From Odontesthes bonariensis (lineage: Eukaryota; Chordata; Actinopteri; Atheriniformes; Atherinopsidae): a stretch of 64,000 nucleotides of DNA. The notes below the pieces were generated by a model. The model was not told the origin of the DNA and ran no database searches. It saw only the letters and a list, made by a program, of their open reading frames with translations. Made by a program: the position numbers and the translations under genes. Location of the stretch: NCBI RefSeq assembly GCF_027942865.1, contig NC_134526.1, positions 19,759,784 to 19,823,783 on the forward strand. Direction: 5' to 3'. Positions within the stretch are counted from its first letter, which is position 1, and every line of letters begins with the position of its first letter. Below are positions 28,319 to 40,800 of the stretch, piece after piece.

Positions 28319-29711
28319 TTTTAAATTATATAGTTTTTAATATATAGCAGTGTTGCACATTGAGGCTAGTAGCAAAATAAACCATTATAATGTAACAAGA
28401 ACCCATAGCTAAAAAGAACCTGATTATTTCCCACTGCAAGCATACACATGTTTGGTACAAGCAAAGGCCATTTGGCCAGGCATAGAGTAAGGCTAACTAA
28501 CCAATATAAAAAAAATAGAGTTAAATATAGATGGATAGATGCATATTGTAGGCTATAGCTGTTGCTAAACAACCTATAAAGATTTATGGGCTATATTGAA
28601 TTCATTACTAAATTAGATGTGAAAAATTGTCTCCAGCCTACATAAATGTGCATTGCTATAACAAGGTGCTGTCTTCTTTATTCACGAACCATACATGACA
28701 TCGATATAACAATCATATCATTCTAAAGAGCTCGAGCTGAGCTTTCCGTCAGTATATAGCAATCGCCGCTGCACTGCAGAGTGGCCGAGGAAATCGTTCG
28801 TCAAATTCGTCTAATTTTTCTATTACTGATTACTGGTATGCAGCTACTATGTTGACGGTACTTTTCTCACCGACTACGGAGCGCACACACGTGTTATACA
28901 CACCGTTGGAAAGGGCAGAAACAGACCTTTCAAATGGTACCACGCACTCACACATTCACGAAAGTGATGTCAACACAAACGTCAATTGAAACGTGTATGC
29001 GAAAACCGAGATTAAAAAAATAAAAAAATAAAAAATCCCTGAAAATTACCGAGGTCCAGACCTCGCTTTCCTCATAGCTGGCTACGGCCATGGCTGGTAT
29101 CACAGTGGTATGCAACGGAATGTGAATGGGATAATCAGTTACTGTAGGCTGTAATTTTGACATTTGGGCTCACCTTTCTTGGGAAAGAAATCAGTAAGCA
29201 GTTGATTTCCTTCATTTTGTCTCTCTTGCCTTTCTTCTCTTTTCTGAAAGCCTGATTTTTTTTTTTTTTTTTTTTTTTTTTGGATGACATCTCTCATGTG
29301 CCGGCTGCTGCGTTTAATGCCTAATAATGAAATGAGTGAAATTTATGGCGCATGTACAATCAAAAGTCCGCCAGAGGGCGGACTAAACCAATGCGCACTA
29401 ATAATGGGGGTGTCTGATATAGATTATAGCCTATTGGCAGGCTGGGATATACATTTCAACAGATGTATTTCCAGAGAACATTGGATTTTTATAAATTACC
29501 AACATATATTGATATTATTTAAAAAATGATTTTTAAAAAACGAAAGAAGAAGAAAATTTCCCTTAGGGCCCCCCCTGTAGGCTGGACCCTGTGAATCAGT
29601 CTGACTTTTCCCCCCTGTTCGACGCCGCTGGTGGTTGTAGCCCAAGATCAGTCAATGCAAGAAGTTTGCAGCTTAACAAGCTGATCATTTCTATAATTAA
29701 ACATTGAAGAT

Positions 29712-29754
<43 letters not shown>

Positions 29755-31636
29755 CCAACTAAATTAAGTCTTTTCCTGACTAAAACTACTGATTCAAGAC
29801 TGCAATTTCCACAGTCAATTGTTGTGCACAACCAAATGAAAACAAACTCACTTAAGACTTTTGTACATTTACAAAAATTCTCCATCACTTTTAATGCTTA
29901 AACAGCACTGTCCTGCCTCGCTGGCTTTTCATTCTTACCTTTCTGTTCAGGGTGTGTGGTCAGCAGATTGAGCAGTAGGAAAGCAGACTTGGTCCCCAGC
30001 TTATCGCTTTCCGACTGCATGCCTCTCATCAGCACCGAAAACCCATCATGGGCCAGGAAGGCCTGGAACCCGGCCTCCTGCTCTCTGACCAGACCTACCG
30101 TTAAACACCAGACGTTTTAGTTCCGTCCGCTACAGTACACACAGATGAGCCAAAACATTCTGAAACTGTCAGCTTCACATGCTGCTGTAAAAGCCCCAAT
30201 ACTTTGAGATATCTGAATTATTTAGCATCGATTTGGCTCCAGAGTTTGAGCAGCAGATACTTTAGGCCCTGCGAGTTGAGAGTTTGAGCAGTTGACGCAT
30301 CTGTGTGTGGTCGTAATGCTTTGGCTCATCCATGATAGCAATATAAATATATGGAGCATTATTAAGCAGTTTGGGCATCGTAAATTTTTGTAAATTGTCT
30401 CTACTCACATGAGCAAGCATAAAGAGCTTTAACTCTGACGGCAGGGTGGGGGTCTGAATCTGTTAGCTGCAGCAGCTTTGGCAGCACCCCAATGCTAAGC
30501 AAGTGGTCCTGCACCTGTGGCATGTTCTGAGCACAGGAGGCGATAAGATGGGCAGCACGCCACCTCAGCCCACTTTGGACATGACACAGATACTTGGAGA
30601 CGCTCAACTCCAGTCCACCAAGAGTCATCAGATCTGTGTAGACAGGATGCAGTCAGGAAGGAGTCAGCACATTTTATTTTCACCCATCACCTCTGTCTAG
30701 CTCATACTGTTGGGTCAATGCTAACATCTGAGCTCTTTTTATGAATGCCACCTCTAATATCATTCACCACAAACCTCTGGCATTGTCAAGGTTCTCACAC
30801 AACTCAGACAATATCTCAAAGGCTGTTTCCCGCTCATCGTCATCATCCTCTTCCCTCTCCTCCTCTCCATCTCCCTCTTTTTCACCCATTTCCTCTCTGC
30901 GTAGGACAGCCAGGCAGCGCTTCATCTGCTCCACTTCATCCATCTGGCCTTTGCAGATTTCTGAAAGAGCTTCTCTCAGCCAAATTTGCCTCTGGAACAA
31001 AGAGTGTGAGGCTGTTTGTCAGGCAGAATTAAAACCCTCTGGTGGAAGTATTTCTTTTAAGTGTCCCAATAAACTTGAACAAGGATGGGAATATCAGTGT
31101 CTTGCCCAAAATTGAGCCACCATTCAAAAACTACCAATACAGACATGGCCTCACTTCGTTGGGTGCATGAATTTGCATCATACGTTTTTTTGGGGGGGTT
31201 TCCCCTAAGGAATTCTAAAACCAATGTAACGTAAACAGTATGACAGTGTAATATTTCCATCTGGTCAACTGAGGAAGGTGAAAGTAAAGCTTAAAAACAA
31301 ACAAAAAAAGATTTACACAAGCTGAAATAAAAGAAGAAATGGGCAACGTGATATTCAGCTTGTTTGAGTCTGGCATTCTATGGAAGTGGAATTGCAGCCT
31401 GATGTGTTGTGGGTTGTTTGTTGGTGGAAGTTAGTGAGATGGAGTAACAGAAATCCCTTATAAAAGATCATCAAACGTCTCGGGTGGGAGGGTACACTGA
31501 GAAGAGACGCACTTACCTCCTCTGACATGGGCTCAACAGGAGCTGGACCCTCTGCGGCTGATCCAGTGTCCACTGCCAGCTGCAGGACCCCCTGGAGATT
31601 CTGGGGATATCTCCTGCCCCGCCTGTTTTCTGACAT
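26286..31636 (-). CDS. hspbp1: Hsp70-binding protein 1 (HspBP1), complete
   Basis: HspBP1 is an armadillo-repeat nucleotide exchange factor that binds the Hsp70 ATPase domain in the cytosol. Seven coding exons on minus give 335 residues: 31517-31636, 30775-30991, 30409-30633, 29939-30094, 27496-27592, 26614-26725 and 26286-26366. Recognisable blocks are YPQNLQGVLQLAVDTGS, EPMSEERQIWLREAL, SGLRWRAAHLIASCAQN, VRVKALYACSCLVREQEAGF, FSVLMRGMQSESDKLGTKSA, SMGMVQQLVSVLRT and the C-terminal EELDFCERL ending MDR. An acidic insert rich in Glu and Asp lies near residues 65-85. The human glycine-rich N-terminal stretch is absent, which explains the shorter length (human about 360). The ATG follows an acceptor at 31648-31649, so exon 1 is non-coding. 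Intron 27593-29938 holds two nested hAT elements. It is head-to-head with tufm. Confidence 0.95.
26727..27495 (-). other. hspbp1 intron between the sixth and fifth coding exons
   Basis: No coding exon or defined repeat is seen. A-rich and T-rich simple stretches lie near 26865-26900 and 27280-27303. Confidence 0.5.
28212..29092. mobile_element. Non-autonomous hAT element nested in the outer hAT
   Basis: The TIRs are CAGGGCCGTAGCCAG at the left and CTGGCTACGGCCATG at the right (14 of 15 match when inverted). The flanks are an 8-bp target duplication with one mismatch, GCTGCTAT at 28204-28211 and GCTGGTAT at 29093-29100. A (TA)n run lies at 28286-28315. No transposase frame is present. Confidence 0.85.
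28286..28315. repeat. (AT)n microsatellite
   Basis: A 30-base AT run lies inside the inner hAT element, followed by a T-rich stretch. Confidence 0.95.
29713..29753. repeat. (GT)n microsatellite
   Basis: A 41-base uninterrupted GT run lies in the hspbp1 intron, about 75 bases outside the right target duplication of the outer hAT. Confidence 0.97.
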
Positions 31637-31857
31637 GATCTTCACAACTGTACAAGGAAACAAGAAAAAGTCACGAACAAGCAGATTTCTGAAATGCCAC
31701 TGAATGATATATTAACAAGGAACAAACTCAGGAGTTCATTTCAAACTTACTGATAGCACTACCTTAAAGACTGTAGTGAGTGCAGTTTAATTAATTGTTA
31801 AAACAACACACTTACAAAAATAGCAGCAGAATAATACCACAACTTACCTTTGACAAA

Positions 31858-32724
31858 CTCCTTCTGAACCCTTCTGAGTAATTCAACGACAAAGTGTTAA
31901 TCTCTAACTATGCAGCAAGTTTTCTCTCCTTATAAACACAGACACATGAATGCGCTAGAACATTCTAGCTAGCTCATCTCACGAGTGGCATGGAGGCCGC
32001 CATGCTTTACCGTAAAATGTCAACCAAACGGGCAAGTAAAGTGATTTTGATGAACTCTATAAAGTCTGCGATCCTGACAAAGTAATTTAAAATTCCACGC
32101 ACTCTACATCAATCCAATTCAATTCCTCTATAAATGAATACACAGCTGTAAACACACAATACAGCCTTTAAATGTGACAGTCACGGCAGCCAGTGCCACC
32201 ATACTAGCATAGTTAAGGTAAAACAGCTAAATATTGTATGCGTAATTTACGAAGAGTATCAGTGAAGCTGAAAGAGGTATCTAAAAAATATATATATATT
32301 CCTTGCTACTAACAAAATAAGAAAAGTCTTACATTTTGGAATATTATATTATATTATGTGATATTATATTATATTATAATATATCATATCATGGTATGGT
32401 TGATAAGTACAAAATGAGTGCGACAGTGAGATGACAGCTTGTGGCTTTTACTGAGCTGGACCCGTTATGTTCTAAATTAGAATGAGAACTCTCTATAATA
32501 TAGTTTTTTTATATATAGTTTTAACTCAGTGTATACCAGTACTACTATTAATACTATAATATTACTACAAGTTGCTGTTGTTGACATGTTATCCATCGTT
32601 ACAAAAGGAAAAAAGGCATTATGTATCTAACACGTCATAGAGCTATTTGGTGCGACGGGCTTTGAAACTCGTTGGGGTACTCTCTTGATATTTTGATCGT
32701 CTTTGGTTTGTCTAACCATCCAAG
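31858..32724. promoter_or_regulatory. Shared hspbp1/tufm divergent promoter region
   Basis: On minus, a GTAAGT donor (31852-31857) closes a probable non-coding hspbp1 first exon reaching up to about 32000. A YY1-like GCCGCCAT lies at 31996-32003, and a two-unit heat-shock-like inverted repeat AGAACATTCT lies at 31957-31966. On plus, the tufm start codon sits inside AAGATGGCGGC (32722-32732), a classical YY1-type initiator site. Between them the DNA is AT-rich, with TATTA-type simple repeats near 32339-32390. Starts are inferred, not seen. Confidence 0.5.
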
Positions 32725-35700
32725 ATGGCGGCGCTCGTGGGGCTGCGTGCATGTTTCTCCGGTAAAGTTATTTAGTTCTTTCTTGATACACGATTCTGTA
32801 TGTATCCGTGATTGCCATTTGAGCTATAGTACCATAGTTTATCTAGAAAATGTTGGACGAACTTTTTTGGGTGAGCAGAAATAAGTGAAAATATCAAAAG
32901 GAGACGATGCCGTTTCATCCGATAGCAGAGCAAGGTCACGTTACCAGTAGGGTTAGCTAACGATAGAGCTAATGAGGATGAAGACAGGTACAAGGATAAA
33001 TGGATATAAGTAATACGTTTATTTAATGAAGAACACATGGATAGTAAAACCTGCATTGTACCCAGCAGATATTATCTTAATGACAGTGTTGCTGTTGACT
33101 CTGAGATGAATCGCTCGCTTGATGTTCGCTGCTGCAGAGCTTCTTGTAGCCTGATGTAACCGCAATTTATTCCATAAGAACTTCTTGGTGGTGCAGATTC
33201 AAAACAGCAAGAGTTTTCTAGCTACGCGTAGGAGACTTTATGGACATTCAACTTATATCGAGACACTGTTTCACTTCCAGAAACAAAGGAAACAACAAAG
33301 CTCTCTTCTCGTTTGGTCATTTTTCCTTTGTGTAACATGTCCTAATATCATATATCTTTTGGTGGTGGATTTATGTGAACCTGATCCTGTGATTTCATCC
33401 ATCCACTTTCTATACCCGCGTTATCCCCTTCAGGGTCATTGTCTCAGGGCATGAAGCGGGGTACACCCTGAATAGGTCACCAGTCTATGACCACAGTAGC
33501 TGTTATTTGAAGGTGAAATTGGTGTCAAGTGCAGTTAATCAATTGAATGACAGTCCCATGTAAATTCCCTGAATTGGTTAAAAAGTCAGGATCTGACTAC
33601 GTCTAATCTTCACAACACCTTCAGAAGGTTTAAAACAATACGATCAAGGGAGGTTTGTGAGGATCTCAGAAAAAGAGGTGCTGATGCTCATGATGCTGGA
33701 AAAGTCAGACGAGTTTGTATTCTAGTAATATACAGTCAAATTACAAAATGAGGAAACGGATGATCAATGTGTGTGGCAGGGCTGCAAGGAGAAAGCAACT
33801 GATCTCAAAAAAGAACACTGAAGGATTGTTTGTAAAGATGTTTTATGGTCGGATGAGACCAAAATAGTACCTTCACAAAGCTGCAGTCCATGATTTAAAG
33901 TCATTATCCAAATTCATATGATTCTGATCATTTCATTCCCTCTTCTCAGCCCTTCAGCTTTCTTCGCCGAGCCTTCTGCACAGCTCATTCAAACTGGTGA
34001 GTATGCACACCGACTGCTATCTTCACACTGTCCAACATGGACTCAATCTATAAGTCCTGGGTTTGTATTTGCTGTGCAGTGTGCTGTGCCTTTGAGTCGG
34101 CGGACCTTCGCTGCAGAGGCTAAGAAGACATACAGCAGAGACAAGCCTCACGTGAACATCGGAACGATTGGCCATGTTGATCACGGCAAGACCACCCTGA
34201 CTGCAGCCATTACAAAAGGTAGAATCCCCTACATGTAAGCTCCTGCTATCAGACTGGCCCAGATTTATGTAAGATTATGTGATGACTTTATGCAGTCCAC
34301 ATAGTGAGTTAATTTCACTGACATTTCAGGAAATGTAAGGTCTTCTTGTATTTCACTCTTGATCTTAATATTTTAACCTGTCCTCAGTTCTATCTGATGC
34401 TGGTGGTGCTAACTTCAAAAAATATGAGGACATTGACAATGCCCCAGAGGAGAAGGCCAGAGGAATCACCATCAATGCCTCTCATGTGGAATACACCACA
34501 GCCAACAGACATTACGCCCATACAGACTGCCCTGGCCATGCCGACTACGTCAAGGTAATCTGCTTTTCTTTCTATCTGCATGCAGCCTGAGAACGAATAT
34601 GTTGAATGAGATGCAGCCTGGTTGTTTTTATTTTATTTTATGGGGCTAAGCATTACTTTTGTTTTTCAGAACATGATCACCGGCACAGCTCAGATGGACG
34701 GCTGCATCCTGGTGGTCGCGGCCACCGACGGCCAGATGCCTCAGACACGCGAGCACCTTCTGCTGGCCAGGCAGATTGGCGTTGAGCACGTGGTTGTGTT
34801 CATCAACAAGGCCGACGCTGTGGAGGACAAAGAGATGTTGGAGCTGGTAGAGATCGAGATCCGCGAGCTGCTCACGGAGTTTGGTTATGATGGCGAAAAC
34901 ACGCCTGTAGTGATCGGCTCCGCCCTCTGCGCCCTGGAGGTACAGGCAGTGTTGGCTTTGCATGGTTATACAGTTTTGTCTGTGGTGTGTTAATGTGCAG
35001 AGTTAAATTGTTAAATTCACGAACAAGCTGCTCCTTATTCGACTTCTCACGGTTTGTTATGATCAGGTTACAGCTGTGATATATTTTTTCAATTAACAGA
35101 ATCGTTAGCCTGAATTCGGCTCCGTTACTTGTGTTATGTAGCGGGCTGCACTAGATTTTGTGTGACGTGATATTTTTTGGTATCAGAACAGGGAGCCTGA
35201 ACTGGGTTTGAATGCAGTGATGAAGCTGCTGGAGATTGTGGATGCCTATGTTCCTCTGCCCAAACGAGAGCTGGAAAAACCTTTCCTTCTGCCCATCGAA
35301 GGGGTTTATTCAATCCCAGGTAGGAAAAGACCCAAAGAATAGCACAAATCTTTAGCAAATACTTATGTGTATCCATGAGGAATGTTTGTTCTGTTGGCTT
35401 CTCATCATAACTGTTGTCCATAACTTGTGTTGCATTTATTTATTTACTATTTTGTTGCTTGTTACTCATTTAAGTGTTTTACTTTTGAAATTATAGTGGC
35501 AAATGTTATGACACAACAAGCTGTAAAATTCCATATCCAAATATTTTAGATATTTTCCTCAAACTGAGAAATTATGATTGCCCTGAATCTGAAGTCTGCT
35601 ATTTGTCCTTCAGGCAGAGGCACAGTTGTGACAGGCACTATGGAGAGGGGTGTCATCAAGAAAGGAGACGACTGTGAGTTTGTGGGCCACAATCGCAGCG

Positions 35701-37127
35701 TCAAGTCTGTGGTTACAGGTGGGTTAAAGAAACATCAGCAGAAAGATGGAGGAGGCGGTGCTGTCTGTATATATGGGACACAAACCAAAACATGTCGGAT
35801 GTACAGATGAAACTCAGCAGATAGAGATTCTTCCATGTAGGTTGATGCTTTGAGTCTTAATTTACTTTATTCCTGGTCACACAGCACTAGTGCTTCACAC
35901 GTGACCTAAGATATACAACCTGGTGAAACATGGGTGACAAAATGCATGTAAATGCCCATACAGTATGTTAAAAGATGAGGGGAAACATCATCAAGTTTGG
36001 TACTGATCCATACAGGGTGAACCAATACTGCGTGAACCTGCGTGTGTATTCAGCATATGTGATCTTGATTTGAATCCTTTTGGGTTCAGGTATTGAGATG
36101 TTCCACAAGTCTCTGGACCGAGCAGAAGCAGGAGATAACCTGGGCGCTCTGGTCCGTGGCCTGAAGAGGGAGGATATGAGGAGAGGGATGGTGATGTGTA
36201 AACCAGGATCCATCATGCCTCATCAGAAAGTCAAGGCACAGGTGTGAGAGCATAGAGCAACACTGTACTTCTGTAACTCAAAAGCCTATTGGAAATTAGC
36301 TTATTAAACCATTTTAAAGTAATTTTATTTAACATTGAAGTGCATTTAAAATTTTTTACTGATGTTGAATCAATGAAAGCTCAAATCGAGGAAATGGCGA
36401 ATGCAGATTAACTGGCTGAAGAAGGCTTTTTCCTTCCACACACGTTTCTATTAGCTGTATCAATCTATAGCTTTTGTTTGACTGGCCTGTGTCTATTAAC
36501 TCCCCGTGTAACTGAAGCGCATGTGTTGTTTACTTGTCTTACAGGTGTATGTTCTGAGTAAAGAGGAGGGAGGCAGACACAAGCCGTTTGTTACCAACTT
36601 CATGCCCGTCATGTTTTCACTCACCTGGGACATGGCCTGCCGAGTCTCTTTGCCTGGTGACAAGGTGAGTGTGAGTTCATATGTGTGTATGTTTGGAAGT
36701 CGATTTTCAGTTTTAGGTTTTGAGAATTTAGCTGTTTTGGCCGGGCCTCGTTTCAGGGTCGATCTTCAAAGGACTGTTTGAAGGTTAAGACTTGATTTTA
36801 AGGTTCAGGTCAGGGTTCGATCACTATGTGATTTATTCGTGGGTTGCTTGTATTGTAGGCAGGGTTTTTGCATCCACCAGTTTATAAAAATGTGGTTCCC
36901 CAACACAAGCTTGATGATTGTTGATACGTTTTCTTGTTGCTTTCATCCTTTTTAAGGAAATGGTGATGCCAGGTGAGGACACGTCCTTGATGCTCACGCT
37001 CCGCCAGCCCATGGTTCTGGAGAAAGGGCAGAGGTTCACTCTGAGAGATGGAAACAAAACCATCGGCACCGGCCTGGTCACCGAAATCATGACCACTACA
37101 GATGAAGACCTGTGCAACTGGGGCTGA
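32725..37127 (+). CDS. tufm: Mitochondrial elongation factor Tu, complete
   Basis: TUFM delivers aminoacyl-tRNA to the mitochondrial ribosome as a GTPase. Ten exons join in frame to 446 residues (human about 452): 32725-32761, 33950-33996, 34080-34218, 34388-34554, 34670-34939, 35187-35319, 35614-35718, 36090-36241, 36545-36664 and 36957-37127. The start [12 protein letters not shown] and the following Ser/Leu/Arg-rich stretch form a mitochondrial targeting peptide. GTPase motifs are all present: G1 GHVDHGKT at about residues 59-66, G2 RGITI, G3 DCPGH, G4 NKAD and G5 GSAL. Domains 2 and 3 show [30 protein letters not shown] and [17 protein letters not shown]. The start overlaps a YY1-like site. 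Intron 1 contains a Tc1 remnant and a fish interspersed repeat. It is head-to-head with hspbp1 and tail-to-tail with the Kir2 gene. Confidence 0.97.
33396..33490 (+). repeat. Teleost interspersed repeat tail, copy 1
   Basis: CATCCATCCACTTTCTATACC followed by GCGGGGTACACCCTG and CACCAGTCTATGA is a common fish repeat, probably a retroelement tail. A better-preserved copy lies at 47900-48018. This copy is in tufm intron 1. Confidence 0.6.
33600..33880 (+). mobile_element. Tc1-like transposon fragment
   Basis: Degenerate sequence with the order typical of Tc1 transposases: a segment around 33650 translating to [11 protein letters not shown], and near 33840 TTTTATGGTCGGATGAGACC, which corresponds to the VLWSDET motif of the DDE domain. 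It is a short fragment with stops, in tufm intron 1. Confidence 0.5.
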
Positions 37128-37369
37128 AGGGAACTTCTGCAGAAGGCTGGATTAGGGAGGAGGGTACCATAGGGGTCAGTGAGGAAGTGGGGTGTCTTTC
37201 TGGTCAAATTAATTCATTCTAGAAATGTATGTTAATAAATGCACACATCTCAAACGGATCCGTCAAAGAAATGCAAGGTTCTGTTGTGCAATTCCACCCA
37301 ACCAAAATACCTGTCATGTTCAGCATGGACTTTATGCTTAAAGATGGTTCAAAATTATGTCATTTATGT

Positions 37370-37375
37370 AATAAA
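37370..37375 (+). promoter_or_regulatory. tufm: tufm polyadenylation signal candidate
   Basis: AATAAA lies 0.24 kb after the stop; a second copy is at 37387-37392. The stretch 37128-37400 is read as 3' UTR. Confidence 0.6.
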
Positions 37376-37778
37376 ATGTATTTAATAATAAAGATGGCTT
37401 TTTTGTTTTTTGACACTGTTGGTTACAGGGTTTTTTCGAGAAATGCACACACAGAAAAAAACAAAATCCTCACTCAAATGAACAAATTCAAAACAATTTA
37501 AATGTGTTACATCCTTACAAACTCTTCATGCATAAACTGGACATTGTGAACGTTAAAGCATGTTAAAAGTTCAATCTACCACACGAGGGCAGCAAAGATC
37601 CCTCCAAAGGTTCCATGTCTGGTTTAATATCTAAATTAGATCATGTGACCAGGATTAGGAACCTAAATTATTAATATGTAATAAGGTGTAGTTTATATTG
37701 AATATATATTGAGCTACTCTCGCATTCCAATTGAAATAGCAACAAAAATGTGCAAAATAAATTTGACATGATAAACTT

Positions 37779-37829
37779 GGGACTGCACGGTGGGCTGGTG
37801 GTTAGCAGCGTTGCCTCACAGCAAGAGGG
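37779..37829 (+). repeat. Teleost interspersed repeat fragment
   Basis: GACTGCACGGTGGGCTGG followed by GGTTAGCAGCGTTGCCTCACAG is a very common fish repeat motif. Only about 50 bases are preserved. Confidence 0.5.
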
Positions 37830-40800
37830 TTTTTTTTGGTCACAGAATGAATTCTCTTGTGTTATTAATGGTTTATTTACATCATTCTCCTGTTGACAGA
37901 CATCTATTTTCAATCACATGGTTTTAACTTTCCATTTATAATTTTGTTCATGAAAATACCTTTAATACCTCCCTTTACCTTTAGTTTTTATTATAGAACT
38001 GACTAACGGGACTTCAAAGATACATTCTGGTGAATGTTCAAATGAAATTAGGATATCTTAGATGGAGACTGATAATAACAAAGTGGATTTATAGTTGTTA
38101 CACGCTAACAGGGTTTAAATGTAGAGCTTTCTTCAGCAGATTCCAGCCTGACTGACTCTTGTCTCTGTGTGCAGAGAGTCACATGTGTCCCCTCCGGTCG
38201 CTCTTTCTCAGCAGGAAGTTCTCCACTGTTTGCTGTTGGTATTCGAGTCAGTGCCTCCCGTAATCCAATCAGCCTGTTGCTGTAATCAAATACTGTATGT
38301 CTGCTGCAGTCCAGGCTGGAAAAGCAAGTACTTCTGAGTGATGTGCTCAGCTGGAGGGTGAATGTTTCCAGAAGCAAAATAACTTAGACAGATGATCAGA
38401 CAGTAAACTCTAGTATGTTTCAATGATATTGGCCTGCATCAGTGCTAATGAACTACACACGATTCAGACCCCTGTTTAACCATGCGGTCTGTTTCTTTTT
38501 GACAACAACCACATGTCGTGTGGACATATTGACTGCATAATTACTTTTAAAGGGCTGTTACACAATAAGGACTTTCTTTGGACTGATTTGTTTCTGATTC
38601 TTTGTAAATGAAGGGTTTCTCTCATCTCTTTTTACTCATATTTTACCCAATGTTCCAACTCTTTTCTGAAAGAGGGTTACGAGTAATGAAAGTTTACATG
38701 GACTCATTTTTGTGCCCCATCGTTTGGAGCATCAAATATTTGCTTACAGACTAATCCACCCGGATTTCATAAACTCGTTTCCTCTCTCAGTTTTTCCCAG
38801 ACAGGGTGGGGTTTTCTTCCATTTGCAAGTTCACTTCTTTAACCTTTTAGCTGTTCACACCCCTAAGATGAATAACACAACGTTATCTAAGCCATCTGAT
38901 TTAGCTGTGAATGGAAAGATAGGCTGCAACGATACATCAAGAGAATACTTAGAGTGGTGTCGCTGTCACTCTCTGCCATGATTATATGTCATGTTCTCAA
39001 GCCAAAGACAGCATTAGCAGCTTGTTTCCTTCGCCAAAATTATTTCCTAATATGAGCACATCAGGGTCTTGCCTGGAGTTAAATATTTGAAGCACATCAT
39101 GAAACATGTGAAACTTTGCAGATGAGACGTTTTCACTCCACAGCAGAGTAGTTCTACAGTAAAACAGCTCATTTGCTGCAAGGATAGGATCTCTGTTTAA
39201 AACATCCGGAGTTATGTCTTGAGGAAAGGAAATGCAGCTGTTAGTCTTGCATCACGTTACGTTTTTCTTCAGTCTTCACCTCCTTCTGGCAGCTGAGGGA
39301 AAGTGTAGAGCTGCCGCAATTAAGGCTGAATGCGCCTTTCAGCAACCCACTCTGCATGTTGGAACACTGACCCTACACGACTTCTCATCCTCCGACACTG
39401 CAGAGTGGGAGGGAAGCATCCTAGGTTTATTCTCAATGCTCCTTCCATCACAAGGCACACCTCAGAGGATAATGCACTATAAAAGTAAGAAATTATACTG
39501 TGGAAAGGTCTAACATTTTGTTAATTTTTCTGCTGGTGTGCAGAATCTTATTGTTGCCTGGATAACAGTTTAATTTCTCCCACACCCACTCTTTAGCTTC
39601 TTCTATGTCAGGTCACATGAAATGGTAATTGAGTAAAGCAATCTCTGTTTAGGATCATGATGGAAGGAGGTGCCAACAACACATAAACACGATGACATTC
39701 TACTTACAGCATTTGCATATTTTGCAACATTTTTAATGTTTTCTGCTTTGGTAGCCTGTAAAAAAAAAGAACACGATAAAATAAGCTGAATAGAGTGAAG
39801 ACAACCTGTTGCGCTGAAAATATAGCATTGATAGGGAAGACAGCTCTACATCAGCTTTCTGGGGTTATGCGTGCGTATGTGTGTGTGCTCGTGTGCATGT
39901 GATCTCTTTCCAGTGCTCAAGGTTACAGGGCAGTGAAATCAAGAAGAACTGCCAAGTCTCCCTGCATACAAACGCAAAGAGGAGCCTGATTGGTTGTGTA
40001 AGGGTGAAAGGAGAAACCTCTGACCCCCACCAGACACCATCCATCAAATCTCAGCCATAAATTACAGTCTGCTCCTGTTTATCAAACAGCTCCTTCACAC
40101 TGCCTCCCTGTTGTTCTTATTTGTTAGAAGAACAACAAATAGGCTCTGCAGATCTTTATTATTCCTCTGCTTAGTGTTTGAAAAGAAAAGGAACAGATGG
40201 CTTTGTCAGACATGTTTTATTGCAGAAGTCAATAGGGTGAATTATTTTGTCCGTCAGGTTTAAAATGGTAGTTTAACAGAGCAAATTAAAAGAAAAGGAG
40301 GTGCACAAAAATCAGAGTCATGATTGCTTTAAATTCATGAAGAGGAAGACGGCAAGAAGAGGCCAAAGTCCTTCAGTTCTTGTTCTTTATGTGTTATATC
40401 TGTCTCTTCTACAACTATAAGTAGTGTTGATGCTCAAATTGTTAAATGATACTTATAGTCTTTTCAGCCAGAAAGTTCAACAAGCAAAGAAATGATTAAA
40501 AAAAAAATGAGTTAAAATATCAGAGGTAAACAAATGCACAAATCTGGATTCTTCCCTCTCCATCATGCTGGAGGCTCTGACCCTGCTCTTCGTGCAAATG
40601 GCAGTGGAACCACCATTTGTTCTCTAGAGTGAGCCTATTATGTTCTTTTCAGCACAAGTCAGCAACATATGAATACAAATGTGTAGAAATCTGCTGAAAT
40701 AGCAGTCAGGTGTGCAAAGTTAACCCACATAGAGGTTTTAGTGGGACAAATGCAGGAAAACTAATGAATCTCTCCCGGGATAAGACAAACAGTGGTACAC

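Larger units (their letters stand above)
27995..29630. mobile_element. Non-autonomous hAT element (outer)
   Basis: The left end CAGGGGCGTAGCA and the right end, read inverted, CAGCGGCGTCGAA form a short TIR pair of hAT type. A perfect 8-bp target duplication GTGGTTGT flanks it at 27987-27994 and 29631-29638. The inside has no transposase frame. It contains GGGGCCCC-type subterminal sequence, a 29-base T run near 29252-29280, and a complete second hAT inserted at 28212. It lies in an hspbp1 intron. Confidence 0.88.

Noticed and set aside
38105-38377. 90-codon minus-strand open frame between tufm and the Kir2 gene
   Set aside because: No domain is recognised and it has no supporting neighbouring exons; it is treated as chance.
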